DNA of 64,000 nt, taken from contig NZ_KB731324.1 of the NCBI RefSeq assembly GCF_000353285.1, positions 2,064,577 to 2,128,576 of the forward strand, read 5' to 3'. Within the stretch, counting starts at the first letter, position 1; each line of letters begins with the position of its first letter. This stretch comes from Leptolyngbya boryana PCC 6306 (GTDB lineage: Bacteria > Cyanobacteriota > Cyanobacteriia > Leptolyngbyales > Leptolyngbyaceae). Under the pieces are notes generated by a model. That model saw only the letters and a program-made list of their open reading frames with translations, was not told where the DNA came from and ran no database searches. Positions 39,154 to 47,336 of this stretch are shown one piece after another. The position numbers were made by a program, and so were the translations under genes.

Positions 39154-40395
39154 ATGTATAGCTCTGTAAAATCTGGTTTGGCTCTAACTTTAGCACTCGG
39201 CACAATCGCAGGCGCAGCGGCTCCAATGGTAATGACCGCACCTGCTTCAGCACAAGCTGCCTTCTCTGATGTCGCGTCTGATAACTGGGCTTCTCCTTTC
39301 ATTCAAGAACTCGCTTCTCGTAACATTATTGCTGGATTTCCTGATGGCACTTTCCGACCGAATGATCCGGTCACTCGCGCTCAATTTGCAGCCTTGCTTC
39401 TCAAAGCATTTCCCAATGCTCAGCGAGTGAATACTCCGATCAATTTCGCAGATGTTCCTAGCAATTATTGGGGTCTTCAAGCCATTCAAACTGCGTATGC
39501 AACTGGCTTCTTAGCAGGCTTCCCCGGTGGCACTTTCCGACCCAATGACAACATTCCTCGCGCTCAAGTCCTAGTATCCCTCGCGAACGGTTTGCGATAT
39601 GCCAGCACTCAACCGGCTGACAGTTTGCTTGACCAAGCTTATTCTGATGCTTCCAGCATTCCTGGTTTTGCGCGCAACAGTATCGCGGCTGCAACTGAAC
39701 GCCGCATCGTCGTTAACTACCCGGATGTTCGTTTCCTTAACCCGAACCAAACTGCAACGCGTGCAGATGTTGCTGCGTTTATCTACCAAGCCCTTGTTAG
39801 TACTGGACAATTAGCTGCGATTCAATCTCCTTACATCGTCGGTCAAGTTGCACCTCAACCGCAAGCGATCAACATTCCTGCCGGAACTGCCATTCCTCTG
39901 CGCTATGCAAATGCTGAACGGATCTTGCTGGCACAAAATGAACCGCAACCCACTCCGATCACGCTTACAGTTGCTCAAAACATTGTCACTGCTGATGGTA
40001 CGGTCTTGATCCCATCAGGTAGCCAAGTCTCTGGTCAATTAACCGTGTCTCAAGGTGCAGCACAGTTTACTGCGTCTGAACTGACGTTGACCAATGGTCA
40101 GAAGGTTGCGATCGCAGCGACTTCTGATCCGATCACCACAACTGAATCGATCCGCCGTGGCGCAAACACAGGCACAATCCTCAAAGATGCTGCATTAGGT
40201 AGCGCTGCTGCTGCGGGTATCGCAGCTGTTACAGGCGATCGTAACGTCAGAGCAGGTGAAGTTCTTATCGGCACAGGAGTCGGTGCATTAGCTGGCCTGA
40301 TCTTTGGCGGCGATCGCATTGACCTGATTTCAATTCGCCCCAACGCAGATCTCAATCTCCGTCTCACCAGCGAATTGATCTTGCCTCGCTCATAA
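39154..40395 (+). CDS. S-layer homology (SLH) domain protein
   Basis: This 413-aa exported protein has a signal peptide (about 1-34, ending ASAQA) and three SLH domains at about 37-95 (AGFPDGTFRPNDPVTRAQFA), 97-150 (AGFPGGTFRPNDNIPRAQVL) and 160-215 (FLNPNQTATRADVAAFIYQA). The remaining half is beta-rich (TVLIPSGSQVSGQL) with a Gly/Ala-rich hydrophobic stretch (about 345-385). SLH domains anchor proteins to the peptidoglycan-bound polysaccharide. Unlike long SLH porins, there is no clear OprB barrel. Probably a cell-envelope anchoring protein. Confidence 0.85.
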   Translation: MYSSVKSGLALTLALGTIAGAAAPMVMTAPASAQAAFSDVASDNWASPFIQELASRNIIAGFPDGTFRPNDPVTRAQFAALLLKAFPNAQRVNTPINFADVPSNYWGLQAIQTAYATGFLAGFPGGTFRPNDNIPRAQVLVSLANGLRYASTQPADSLLDQAYSDASSIPGFARNSIAAATERRIVVNYPDVRFLNPNQTATRADVAAFIYQALVSTGQLAAIQSPYIVGQVAPQPQAINIPAGTAIPLRYANAERILLAQNEPQPTPITLTVAQNIVTADGTVLIPSGSQVSGQLTVSQGAAQFTASELTLTNGQKVAIAATSDPITTTESIRRGANTGTILKDAALGSAAAAGIAAVTGDRNVRAGEVLIGTGVGALAGLIFGGDRIDLISIRPNADLNLRLTSELILPRS

Positions 40396-40415
40396 TTCGT
40401 AGCGACTCTGCTGAC

Positions 40416-40510
40416 CAAGATCTAGGGCGATCTTGAGCTGTGAATACTCAAAAAGATCGGGAGTGGGGAGCCACTCAAAGAACGATTCCTCCTCCCCACT
40501 TCACAGCTCA
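40416..40510. repeat. Cluster of inverted repeats between convergent genes
   Basis: CAAGATC-N6-GATCTTG (40416-40435) is followed by a long hairpin. Its outer 11-bp arms TGAGCTGTGAA/TTCACAGCTCA (40434-40444 and 40500-40510) adjoin inner 9-bp arms AGTGGGGAG/CTCCCCACT (40462-40470 and 40492-40500). It probably terminates transcription between the SLH gene and the histidine kinase. Confidence 0.6.
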
Positions 40511-40563
40511 GGACTGCCATCGGTCTCAATCTTCTGAGTTTCAGAAGACCCAAGACTTAGATC

Positions 40564-41799
40564 TCAAGACTCACGCTCGCGATGAGTCTGAAGTATCACT
40601 AAAAAACTTGTCCCCTGTTTAGGGGGCTGGATGCCTTGAGGAATCCAGCCCTCTTTTTTCAATGGGCTGAACCCCTGAATCGAGCCATTCATCTGTTCCA
40701 CCAATCGACGCGCGATCGCTAACCCCAACCCCGTGCCTGGAATATCTCCCTTTGCCTGCACTCCCCGATAATGCCGCTCAAACAAGTGCTCTAAATCTTC
40801 CGGTGGAATTCCCAATCCGGTATCACTGACCCAAATACAGATGCGATCGTAATGAGAATATGCCCTAATATGCACTTCTCCGCCGCTAGGCGTATATTTC
40901 AATGCATTATCGATAAGATTACTCAATACCTCTCTTAAAGCCCCAGAATTGGCGGAAACAAGGGGCAGAAATTGTGGTATTTCTGTTCGCAGGAGAAGAT
41001 TGCGATCTTGCGCGATCGCACGAGCCGTTTCCACTAAGGGCAGCAAAATCTCGTGAATCGAACAAGGCGCTAATTCTAAACTTGATGCCGTCAGCACTCC
41101 AGCCGGAAGCAAGGGAATCGGGCGGATTGGATTTTCTGATAAAGCATCCACGGGATTTAAATCGATCGCTTGGTCAAATTGCTGTAAGAGTTCCTGCACG
41201 CGATCGCTCTCCCGCAAGATACTGCCTGCAATATTGCGATTCGGATCTTCCGGCTGTAACCGCTTCACTAACAATTTGCCAAACGTTCGCAATGCTGTGA
41301 CGGGACTTTTCAACTGATGTAGCAAATTATCTAAAACGTCATGCTGCTGCGTTTGCATCGAGCGATGTTGTCGCTGAGCCTGATCCAACCACTGCGCCCG
41401 TTGATCCATCACACAAGCGAGGGCTAACGTACTCGCAACTCGTTCAACTTGCGATCGCTCCCAAGTTGTCCAAGGTCGATCTTCGCGCTCTGTCACTAAC
41501 AACCCAAAGACTAATTCTTCATGAATCAACGGCAAGACGAGTTGCCGGGGTTGAACCAGTCCTGTTGTCACTAGATCCAGTTCTGGAATGTCCGAGGAAG
41601 GAAGAGCCAAACGGTTCGATCGCTCCAATGCCACAGAATTATCCGGATACGCTGCAACTGGGATCAAACGGGCTTGAGAACTTTCAACTAATTCTTCCGT
41701 TAGATAGATTACGCTTAGTGAAGCGCCTAACGCCTGAGTCAGCAATGCAATTTGTGATCGACACAACTCAATGAATTCGGAACTTGTAGGCATTAGCAT
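40564..41799 (-). CDS. GAF-domain sensor histidine kinase
   Basis: This 411-aa soluble kinase has an N-terminal GAF domain (about 10-135), a HisKA domain with phospho-acceptor His161 in LLHQLKSPVTALRTF, and an HATPase domain with NLIDNALKYTPSGG, ISDTGLGIP-like VSDTGLGIPPEDL and GTGLGLAIARRL. The GAF has no CBCR-type Cys-His pair that I can see, so the ligand is unknown. The build matches the GAF-HisKA kinases widespread in cyanobacteria. No response-regulator gene is directly adjacent. Start could be 41799 or 41793. Confidence 0.9.
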   Translation of the reverse strand: MLMPTSSEFIELCRSQIALLTQALGASLSVIYLTEELVESSQARLIPVAAYPDNSVALERSNRLALPSSDIPELDLVTTGLVQPRQLVLPLIHEELVFGLLVTEREDRPWTTWERSQVERVASTLALACVMDQRAQWLDQAQRQHRSMQTQQHDVLDNLLHQLKSPVTALRTFGKLLVKRLQPEDPNRNIAGSILRESDRVQELLQQFDQAIDLNPVDALSENPIRPIPLLPAGVLTASSLELAPCSIHEILLPLVETARAIAQDRNLLLRTEIPQFLPLVSANSGALREVLSNLIDNALKYTPSGGEVHIRAYSHYDRICIWVSDTGLGIPPEDLEHLFERHYRGVQAKGDIPGTGLGLAIARRLVEQMNGSIQGFSPLKKEGWIPQGIQPPKQGTSFLVILQTHRERES

Positions 41800-42116
41800 C
41801 GACTTTTCTGCCGGATGAATCTAAGAAATAGGATTGACGTTGAGTAATTTTTCTTATTAATTTAATAGATAGTCCTGATCCCCAACTCTTTCGCACCAGT
41901 TTTTCTTAACTTTTGCCCGACTTTCCGCAACTTTTGCTGACGTAAGCGCTCATTTTAGTCGTTACATAGCAAAAGAACTCGGAAAACAACCTTAAGAAAT
42001 TATGTAGATGCGTTAAGAGAAGTTGAAATCCAGGGCTGAAGCTGATATATTTTCGACGGATTTTGTAACGATCATTACAACTTTTAGGCAGTTTGGAACT
42101 TAAGGAGGTACGGGGT
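41800..42116. other. Promoter region between divergent genes
   Basis: No credible ORF is present in these 317 bp. The region is AT-rich and separates the histidine kinase from the divergent DUF3155 gene. Its right end holds an NtcA-type palindrome (42063-42080) and the DUF3155 Shine-Dalgarno AAGGAGG (42102-42108). Confidence 0.6.
42063..42080 (+). promoter_or_regulatory. NtcA-type box GTAN8TAC
   Basis: TTGTAA-CGATCA-TTACAA contains GTA-N8-TAC exactly, the binding consensus of the cyanobacterial nitrogen regulator NtcA. It lies 22 bp before the DUF3155 Shine-Dalgarno. No TAN3T -10 box is seen at the activator distance, so repression or a different regulator is as likely. Confidence 0.45.
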
Positions 42117-42434
42117 TTGGCAAGGAGACGTAAGCGGAAAAGTCGTCGTCGGCAGGAAGGAAGACGGATCTTAGAAAGCGTTCCTCAGTTTAGCATTGAG
42201 TGTGGCGAAGATAAGCCCGTTACCGCTGCCCGCAAGTTTATCCACGCTGAAGGCATTCTGCCGCCTGCGCTGTTACTGGTTAAGAGAAACGAGCATACTA
42301 CAGATCGCTATTTTTGGGCAGAGAAAGGTTTGTTTGGCGCACAATACGTCGAAGAAAATCACTTTTTATTCCCAAGTCTGAGAACATCTGAGGATGAAAT
42401 CGATGCGGTTGCTGTTCCTTCACGGAGCCGCTAA
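42117..42434 (+). CDS. DUF3155 protein
   Basis: This 105-aa protein is strongly basic at the N-terminus (MARRRKRKSRRRQEGRRI) and continues with family motifs ECGEDKPVTAARKF, EGILPPALLLVKRNEHTTD and RYFWAEKGLFGAQYVEENHF. DUF3155 is found almost only in cyanobacteria; the basic tail suggests nucleic-acid binding, which is unproven. The TTG at 42117 follows a perfect AAGGAGG with 8-nt spacing, so it is preferred to the TTG at 42093, which would read through the Shine-Dalgarno. Confidence 0.88.
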   Translation: MARRRKRKSRRRQEGRRILESVPQFSIECGEDKPVTAARKFIHAEGILPPALLLVKRNEHTTDRYFWAEKGLFGAQYVEENHFLFPSLRTSEDEIDAVAVPSRSR

Positions 42435-42569
42435 GCGTTCAGATCTCGATCCGGATCAAGTTCGAGTTTTCCAAATTTTGCTTGCCCTGAATGCAGATTT
42501 GGTGGTAGTGCCAGTCGCTACTGACCTAGTTGGGCAAGCTAAACTCAGTTACCCAGCATTCACTTCATC

Positions 42570-42601
42570 AAAGCTCTCCTCAACGCAACGAGGAGAGCTT
42601 T
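42570..42601 (+). terminator. Rho-independent terminator
   Basis: A perfect 12-bp stem AAAGCTCTCCTC with an 8-nt loop ends in TTTT. It lies 135 bp after the DUF3155 stop and before the convergent CCB1-like gene. Confidence 0.8.
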
Positions 42602-42629
42602 TGTCTAGAAATTCCCGTCTAAAAATTTT

Positions 42630-43148
42630 CTATTCCGCTTGCAGTTCCAACGATCGCTGCAATTCTGCCAATTCATCACGATGTGCTCTGACAGTAATCA
42701 CACTGCGCGCATCTGTGCCCCCTTCCAATTTCAGCGAAACCTGCTCCACTCGCTCTGCCCCTTTCCAATAAAAAACACCAGCTAGAGGCGACACGAACAA
42801 CAAGCCCCACCAGAAATTCGACCCATCGGGTAGCACCATCGTCAGGACTAACGCAAAACACAGCGCTCCCACCGAAGCAAGCAGCGACAAAAATACCGCC
42901 AGGAAAACGCTTGGACGGACAACTCCTTCAAACGTCACCTGATTTAAATCGGCATCGATCGCAGCTACTCGGTAAGAGCGCTGTCCAAAATATTGGCGCA
43001 GTTGCGCCATCAGAGAATCTTCAGGCTGCTCAGAGAGCAATCGCATCTCCTGGGTTCTATCTTTGACTGAGGCGCGAATGAAGAAAAACAGCCCAATCAT
43101 TAATAGAACCGTGAGGAGAAACGTCGAGGCAATTATAGGCTGATTCAT
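42630..43148 (-). CDS. Cofactor assembly of complex C subunit B (CCB1/DUF3529-like)
   Basis: This 172-aa membrane protein has one span near the N-terminus (IIASTFLLTVLLMIGLFFFI) and two in the middle (FLAVFLSLLASVGALCFALV and FWWGLLFVSPLAGVFYW). Soluble parts include YRVAAIDADLNQVTFEGVV and a C-terminal amphipathic helix. This matches the family that attaches the haem cn (ci) to cytochrome b6 in b6f assembly. The ATG at 43148 removes five extra residues. Assignment is by overall pattern, not by a single catalytic motif. Confidence 0.7.
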   Translation of the reverse strand: MNQPIIASTFLLTVLLMIGLFFFIRASVKDRTQEMRLLSEQPEDSLMAQLRQYFGQRSYRVAAIDADLNQVTFEGVVRPSVFLAVFLSLLASVGALCFALVLTMVLPDGSNFWWGLLFVSPLAGVFYWKGAERVEQVSLKLEGGTDARSVITVRAHRDELAELQRSLELQAE

Positions 43149-43221
43149 GGCGCAAGAAGACAAAATCCCAGTTACACCACAAGTTTAGACAACAATGGGG
43201 ATCATTCTCAGATCTCCACTG

Positions 43222-43614
43222 TTATTTCTCAGCCCCACTGACTGCGGGCACGCCCGAATTTTCTCGTGCATTTTCGCGTTTAACGGCATACTCTCGCCAA
43301 AGCCGAGCCAGATCTTGCGCCTGCTGCATTGCCTCAGACTTAATCTGATACATGCGGCGAGGACGACCCCGACCTTCGACTTTTTTCCAGTAGCCGGTGA
43401 CCATTTCTTCGTCTTCAAGAAACTTTAGGGCACTATAGAGAACCGTATCCGATAAGCGGTACAGCGGATATTCGGTTTCGAGCAATTGGATTAGCTCGGT
43501 TCCGTAGGAGTCTCCGCGTAAGAGAACCGCTAACACATAACAGACCGCCAGTTCTTTATTGAGATAGAAAGGGGGCGGATCTTTGAAAAATTGATAGATA
43601 TCCTCAAATTTCAT
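43222..43614 (-). CDS. PadR-family transcriptional regulator
   Basis: This 130-aa winged-helix protein has ELAVCYVLAVLLRGDSYG, TELIQLLETEYPLYRLSDTV, LYSALKFLEDEEMVTGYW and KVEGRGRPRRMYQIKSEA, the PadR pattern including the RGRPRR..Y wing. The helical C-terminal part allows dimer formation. PadR-like proteins in cyanobacteria include the clock factor Pex; I cannot tell whether this is an orthologue. The ATG at 43614 is preferred. Its upstream region holds several perfect inverted repeats that may be operators. Confidence 0.85.
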   Translation of the reverse strand: MKFEDIYQFFKDPPPFYLNKELAVCYVLAVLLRGDSYGTELIQLLETEYPLYRLSDTVLYSALKFLEDEEMVTGYWKKVEGRGRPRRMYQIKSEAMQQAQDLARLWREYAVKRENARENSGVPAVSGAEK

Positions 43615-43697
43615 CTGTCTGATTCCAGGCATGTGAGAAACGACTTGTTTGAGAAAGCGATCGATTAAATCAATTCAATCAATCGAAATCACAATGA

Positions 43698-43715
43698 GTA
43701 GGGTCATAACCCTAC
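43698..43715. promoter_or_regulatory. Palindrome upstream of the PadR gene
   Basis: A perfect 7-bp inverted repeat, GTAGGGT-CATA-ACCCTAC, lies 84 bp before the PadR start. Auto-regulated PadR genes often have such dyads, so it is a candidate operator. Confidence 0.35.
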
Positions 43716-43764
43716 ATTAACAATCACGCGATAGGGTTTGCCGTCCTCCCAAAGGATTAATCCT

Positions 43765-43854
43765 CCTGCGTGAAATATTAAATTAACGCGAATTGCCGAG
43801 ATATGTAGGCGAGTTTGGGAAACTCTACAATTCGCGGAGTACCCACATCGCAGG
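43765..43854. repeat. Nested inverted-repeat structure
   Basis: Three nested stems are seen: CCTGCG/CGCAGG (43765-43770 with 43849-43854), CGCGAATTG/CAATTCGCG (43787-43795 with 43828-43836) and GAGTTT/AAACTC (43811-43816 with 43820-43825). Together they could fold as one RNA of about 90 nt or be a relic of a small mobile element. Confidence 0.5.
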
Positions 43855-44170
43855 ATCAAGTTAATGATTCGCGAAGTTGGGGGTTATCATCGCAGCACCG
43901 TTGCTTTGAACGAGCCAAAATGAGAAATCAGTGGTTAAGAAGCAGGAAAGCAATGTGCCTTTCTGAACTTGTCTATTCGTAGATCAAGCTGCGCATCTCA
44001 AATCGTCTTCTTAAGCAGTAATTTCTTTAACTGGCTTAACTGACTACAAATTGTACATCTTGATTCTAAACTTGGATCGTTAATTTGTGGGTCTTGAAGT
44101 AAATTAGTTTGTACTGTAATCGATGTTGGGTTAGGGATTTGATGCTATTTGAAGAATTATTGCAATTCTG

Positions 44171-44459
44171 GTGAATCTTTTTCATGATCCTTACGGTCGA
44201 TTCAGGATGTTTATGGTCGAGCTAAGCTTATCTTCTGCCGTTTTGGGACTTCGGATCGACATTTCAGAAATTCCAGAATCGCGCCTGCTCATCAGCGGTC
44301 TTTCTACCGAGAAAAATGATGAATTTTTGGCAAATGCGCCACAGATCGGGAACAAACTTTAAAGAATAGCTTCAACAATTTGCGCAATTCGGTTTAAGCT
44401 TCATACCCGAAACAATCGAAGAAATTTTATTTTCTCTAAAGCTAAAATTTTCAGACTAA
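44171..44459 (+). pseudogene. Possible frameshifted gene remnant
   Basis: A GTG-started frame of 63 codons (44171-44362) ends at PQIGNKL-stop. Directly after, in another frame and beyond a TAG, 44370-44459 reads LQQFAQFGLSFIPETIEEIL, protein-like with regular helix periodicity. The two pieces together could be one small protein broken by a frameshift and a nonsense codon. I do not recognise the family. The second part overlaps the 3' end of the convergent regulator gene. Confidence 0.3.
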
Positions 44460-45101
44460 TCCTGTTCTCAAAGCAACAACCGCAGCTTGAACTCGATCGT
44501 CTACTGCGAGTTTATTCATGATGCCTCGTACATGAGTCTTCACGGTGTTGGGACTGAGATAAAGCTTTGCGGCAATTTCTGGATTGCTCAAGCCATCAAC
44601 CATTAATTTGAGGACTTGATGTTCACGTTGGGATAATTGCCCGATCGTATTGTCCGCTGCGGGGGGTTTGAGATGTTCGATCACGCGACGGGCAATTTGG
44701 GGATCAAGATAAGTCGCGCCCTCACAAGCTGCTGCGATCGCAGCAATTAAACGCGTCACATCTGCGCCCTTAATACAGTAAGCATCCGCTCCACTTGATA
44801 GCGCTGCAATAATTTCGTTCTCAGACGTATGCGAAGTCAGCATGACGATCCGAACATTCGGGAGTGCAGCTTTGATCTGCTGTGTTGCAGCAATGCCATC
44901 CAATCGAGGCAAGCCAATGTCCATGACAACCAGATCGGGGCGATGTTTGAGCGCCGCTTCAACTCCCAAATAGCCATCATTGGCTTGATCGACGATTGTT
45001 AACTCTGGATAGTCCTCTAAGGACTGCTCCAACCCCAATTGCATCATAGGGTCATCTTCTACAATCAAAACCCGTAAAGCTGGAAGGGTGATTGATGACA
45101 T
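44451..45101 (-). CDS. NarL/FixJ-type response regulator
   Basis: This 216-aa regulator has a receiver domain (LRVLIVEDDPMMQLGLEQSL; phospho-acceptor Asp in DLVVMDIGLPRLDG; signalling Thr and Lys in VMLTSHTSENE and CIKGADV) and a LuxR-type helix-turn-helix (LSQREHQVLKLMVDGLSNPE, IAAKLYLSPNTVKTHV). It is a DNA-binding output protein whose kinase is not adjacent; the GAF kinase at 40564 or the kinases elsewhere are possible partners. The ATG at 45101 is used; a start at 45131 is possible. It follows the ACT-domain gene on the same strand. Confidence 0.94.
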   Translation of the reverse strand: MSSITLPALRVLIVEDDPMMQLGLEQSLEDYPELTIVDQANDGYLGVEAALKHRPDLVVMDIGLPRLDGIAATQQIKAALPNVRIVMLTSHTSENEIIAALSSGADAYCIKGADVTRLIAAIAAACEGATYLDPQIARRVIEHLKPPAADNTIGQLSQREHQVLKLMVDGLSNPEIAAKLYLSPNTVKTHVRGIMNKLAVDDRVQAAVVALRTGLV

Positions 45102-45155
45102 AGAGCACGCTAAAAAATGGCTATCATCCATGATAGCGGGGCGGATTCCCAGAAA

Positions 45156-45881
45156 TTAAAAGCGTCGCCCTAAAAGTCGCTGCTTCACGCCTTCGGCAAT
45201 CTTCTGACCCAGATATTCTGGAATCAAGCTTTCGTTTGGTCCTAACAGATATAAAATCAGCCGCGTTCGTCCCCGCCAGACTAGCAAATTGGCATTGACA
45301 ACCAGCAAATCTTCTTGCCAAATCGCATACATCACCTTGTAGAAGAGTCCCGGCTGGTTGTCGGCTTCGATCAGCAAAGCAGGCAAATGGAAAACTGGAT
45401 CGACATAGAACTCTGTCTCTACCTGTTCTAGACCTGCATCTAGATTGAACTCAACCGCCAGCATTTCTTCGACTTCAAACCGTCCCGCGAGCGCTTCTCG
45501 AATTGCCCGACAGACGTTTTCAGAGGTTTTGTCGGTGAGCGCTTTTCCACTGCGAGACACGATCAGCTTGATAAACACCAGCATCGGGGGATAAATCTGC
45601 CCGTACAGGCTGAGGCTGTGAATCGTCAATCCATATGCTGCTAAAACCCCAAAAATATCGCTGAGCAAGAACGACTGATTTCGGTAGGCAAAATGGAGCG
45701 CGCTTTTTGTGCCCTCAGATTTCAGTTCAATCACCGCCTGCTTCGACTTATAAAGTTGATAAGCCAGTCGTAGATTTTGCAGTTGGATTTCGCTGCTGAC
45801 AAATTGCTCATAAAACTGCGGAAACGCTCGGTTGAAACGCTTTAACAGTTCTAGTGTGGACGATTTTAGACCCAGAGCCAT
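45156..45881 (-). CDS. Double ACT-domain-like protein of unknown function
   Basis: This 241-aa protein has two ACT-like folds. The first (about 60-130) includes LLSDIFGVLAAYGLTIHSLS and YPPMLVFIKLIV; the second (about 168-235) includes EADNQPGLFYKVMYAIWQED, LLVVNANLLVWRGRTRLILY. The pattern resembles the GlnD C-terminal ACT pair, without the nucleotidyltransferase or HD domain. ACT domains bind amino acids or other small ligands. The gene precedes the NarL-type regulator by about 54 bp on the same strand and may be co-transcribed. Function unknown. Confidence 0.7.
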   Translation of the reverse strand: MALGLKSSTLELLKRFNRAFPQFYEQFVSSEIQLQNLRLAYQLYKSKQAVIELKSEGTKSALHFAYRNQSFLLSDIFGVLAAYGLTIHSLSLYGQIYPPMLVFIKLIVSRSGKALTDKTSENVCRAIREALAGRFEVEEMLAVEFNLDAGLEQVETEFYVDPVFHLPALLIEADNQPGLFYKVMYAIWQEDLLVVNANLLVWRGRTRLILYLLGPNESLIPEYLGQKIAEGVKQRLLGRRF

Positions 45882-46067
45882 AGTGGTGGAGACTGACCTT
45901 AGACGACACGCGGATAGAAATTTGGGGTGGAATTTAGAATGGAGACGATATTGGAAAGCGCAACCCCAAGATACGAATTGCCAACATTTCCATAAAATCG
46001 GCAGAATGCAACCTAAATCCGAGAGATATACTAACTATTACTGCTTCACTGTTATCACCACGCTTGC

Positions 46068-46598
46068 ATGGGTTTTTGGAAAAGCTTATTTAGTAGTACG
46101 GATGCTTCGATCGAGAAACCGACTTCGACGGAGAGCTATGTTGTCCCCGGCTCCGGTGAGGGAGCGAGCGATCGCGCCACTCCTCGGATTTTCTTCTCAA
46201 CAGAGCGAGAGATCGATTTGTATGAGCTTGAGGAATTGTGCGATGCAGTCGGCTGGTCGCGCCGTCCGCTGAGGAAGGTAAAAAAGGCAATTCAGCATAG
46301 TTTTTTGGTGGCTTCGATGTGGGAGCAGCGAGGAGTCCAACGACGGTTGGTCGGATTTGCGCGCGCCACTTCTGACCATGCGTTTAACGCGACGATTTGG
46401 GATGTGGTCGTGCATCCGGACTTCCAGGGCAAGGGGCTAGGTAAGGCTCTGATGAAGTTCATGATTAAGAAGCTTCGCAGTGAGGATATCAGTAATATCA
46501 CTTTGTTCGCTGATCCCCATGTTGTCAATTTCTACCGAAATTTGGGTTTCATGCAGGATCCAGAAGGAATCAAAGGGATGTTTTGGTATCCGGATTAA
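46068..46598 (+). CDS. GNAT-family N-acetyltransferase
   Basis: This 176-aa protein has a GNAT domain: acceptor-side start [20 protein letters not shown], then [40 protein letters not shown] (acetyl-CoA motif A) and [10 protein letters not shown] (motif B). Its arrangement is like the cyanobacterial/chloroplast GNAT group that includes plant NSI/GNAT2 and proteins described as serotonin N-acetyltransferases. The substrate here is not determinable from sequence. The N-terminal 35 residues are low complexity. Start at the ATG 46068. Confidence 0.85.
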   Translation: MGFWKSLFSSTDASIEKPTSTESYVVPGSGEGASDRATPRIFFSTEREIDLYELEELCDAVGWSRRPLRKVKKAIQHSFLVASMWEQRGVQRRLVGFARATSDHAFNATIWDVVVHPDFQGKGLGKALMKFMIKKLRSEDISNITLFADPHVVNFYRNLGFMQDPEGIKGMFWYPD

Positions 46599-46642
46599 GG
46601 TTATATCCGCGATTCCACTTCAATAAGAGTGCCCACTTCCTG

Positions 46643-47098
46643 CTAAGTCTCTCGATTTGCACAAAGGTGTTTGGCTTGATGAATCCATAGTCCAATAGAG
46701 TCGGCGCTGGGGCAGAGATCACGGCGCTGCATCGTAGAAACATGGAGACGGAGTAGTTGGCGGTGTAGCGCTGCGATCGAGGTTTGAGCCAATTGAGCGG
46801 GAGAGGCGATCCCGGCATGCAGCAGTAAGCCTGAATATTCGCATCCTACACTGGGAATTCGAGCCAGATCAGCCAGCGCAACCCACTTATTTAATTGACG
46901 AATTGGCACTTGAAGATGGGTTGCCAGCAGATTTCTTTTGTCTTGAGTTTGACCGAGCTTGAGTAACTCTAGCGTCGTCCGAATTTCATGATCCATTAAT
47001 CGAGTTGCATCGTCAGCAGCAAGTCCCGGTAGTTGCACGATCGCCCAGCTAGCAGAGACGAGTCTCGCTCGTTTTGGAGGATTAGAAGAGTAAGCCAC
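46643..47098 (-). CDS. DUF4332 helix-hairpin-helix protein
   Basis: This 151-aa protein has two helix-hairpin-helix-like segments typical of DUF4332: VQLPGLAADDATRLMDHEIR and LARIPSVGCEYSGLLLHAGI, the latter followed by SPAQLAQTSIAALHRQLLRL. Such folds often bind nucleic acid non-specifically, but the role is not known. The start is a GTG at 47098. It lies convergent to the GNAT gene with a 44-bp gap. Confidence 0.8.
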   Translation of the reverse strand: MAYSSNPPKRARLVSASWAIVQLPGLAADDATRLMDHEIRTTLELLKLGQTQDKRNLLATHLQVPIRQLNKWVALADLARIPSVGCEYSGLLLHAGIASPAQLAQTSIAALHRQLLRLHVSTMQRRDLCPSADSIGLWIHQAKHLCANRET

Positions 47099-47237
47099 AA
47101 AAAATCCGCAAGAATTGAGATATTTCAGTGTAACGAACTCTCTTCGTGAAAGGAATCATAAAAAGCAAAGTTGTAGCGATTTCGCTTTAGCATGTGATAG
47201 AAATAGGACAGATAATTGATCATCACGCAATTGGTAG

Positions 47238-47254
47238 ACTCTTACTTTAAGAGT
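47238..47254. promoter_or_regulatory. Palindrome upstream of the Fur-family gene
   Basis: ACTCTT-ACTTT-AAGAGT is a 6+5+6 dyad about 83 bp before the Fur-family start, in an AT-rich region. It is a candidate autoregulatory site; it is not a clear Fur or PerR box. Confidence 0.3.
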
Positions 47255-47336
47255 TACAAAATAATTTGACTCTACACTGTTTCAAAATTTTCAATCGATC
47301 GATAAACAACCTACTTCAAATCCGTATTGCTCACCG

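Larger units (their letters stand above)
43615..44450. other. 836-bp region with no intact gene; several palindromes and a possible gene remnant
   Basis: The PadR-proximal 240 bp hold four inverted repeats: CGATT-like repeats near 43660-43686, GTAGGGT-CATA-ACCCTAC at 43698-43715, AGGATTAATCCT at 43753-43764, and a nested hairpin at 43765-43854. The stretch 43871-44170 shows nothing clear. A broken reading frame occupies about 44171-44459. Confidence 0.6.

Noticed and set aside
42394-42771. 125-codon plus-strand frame after DUF3155
   Set aside because: It runs through a hairpin terminator and into the antisense of the CCB1-like gene, without protein-like composition.
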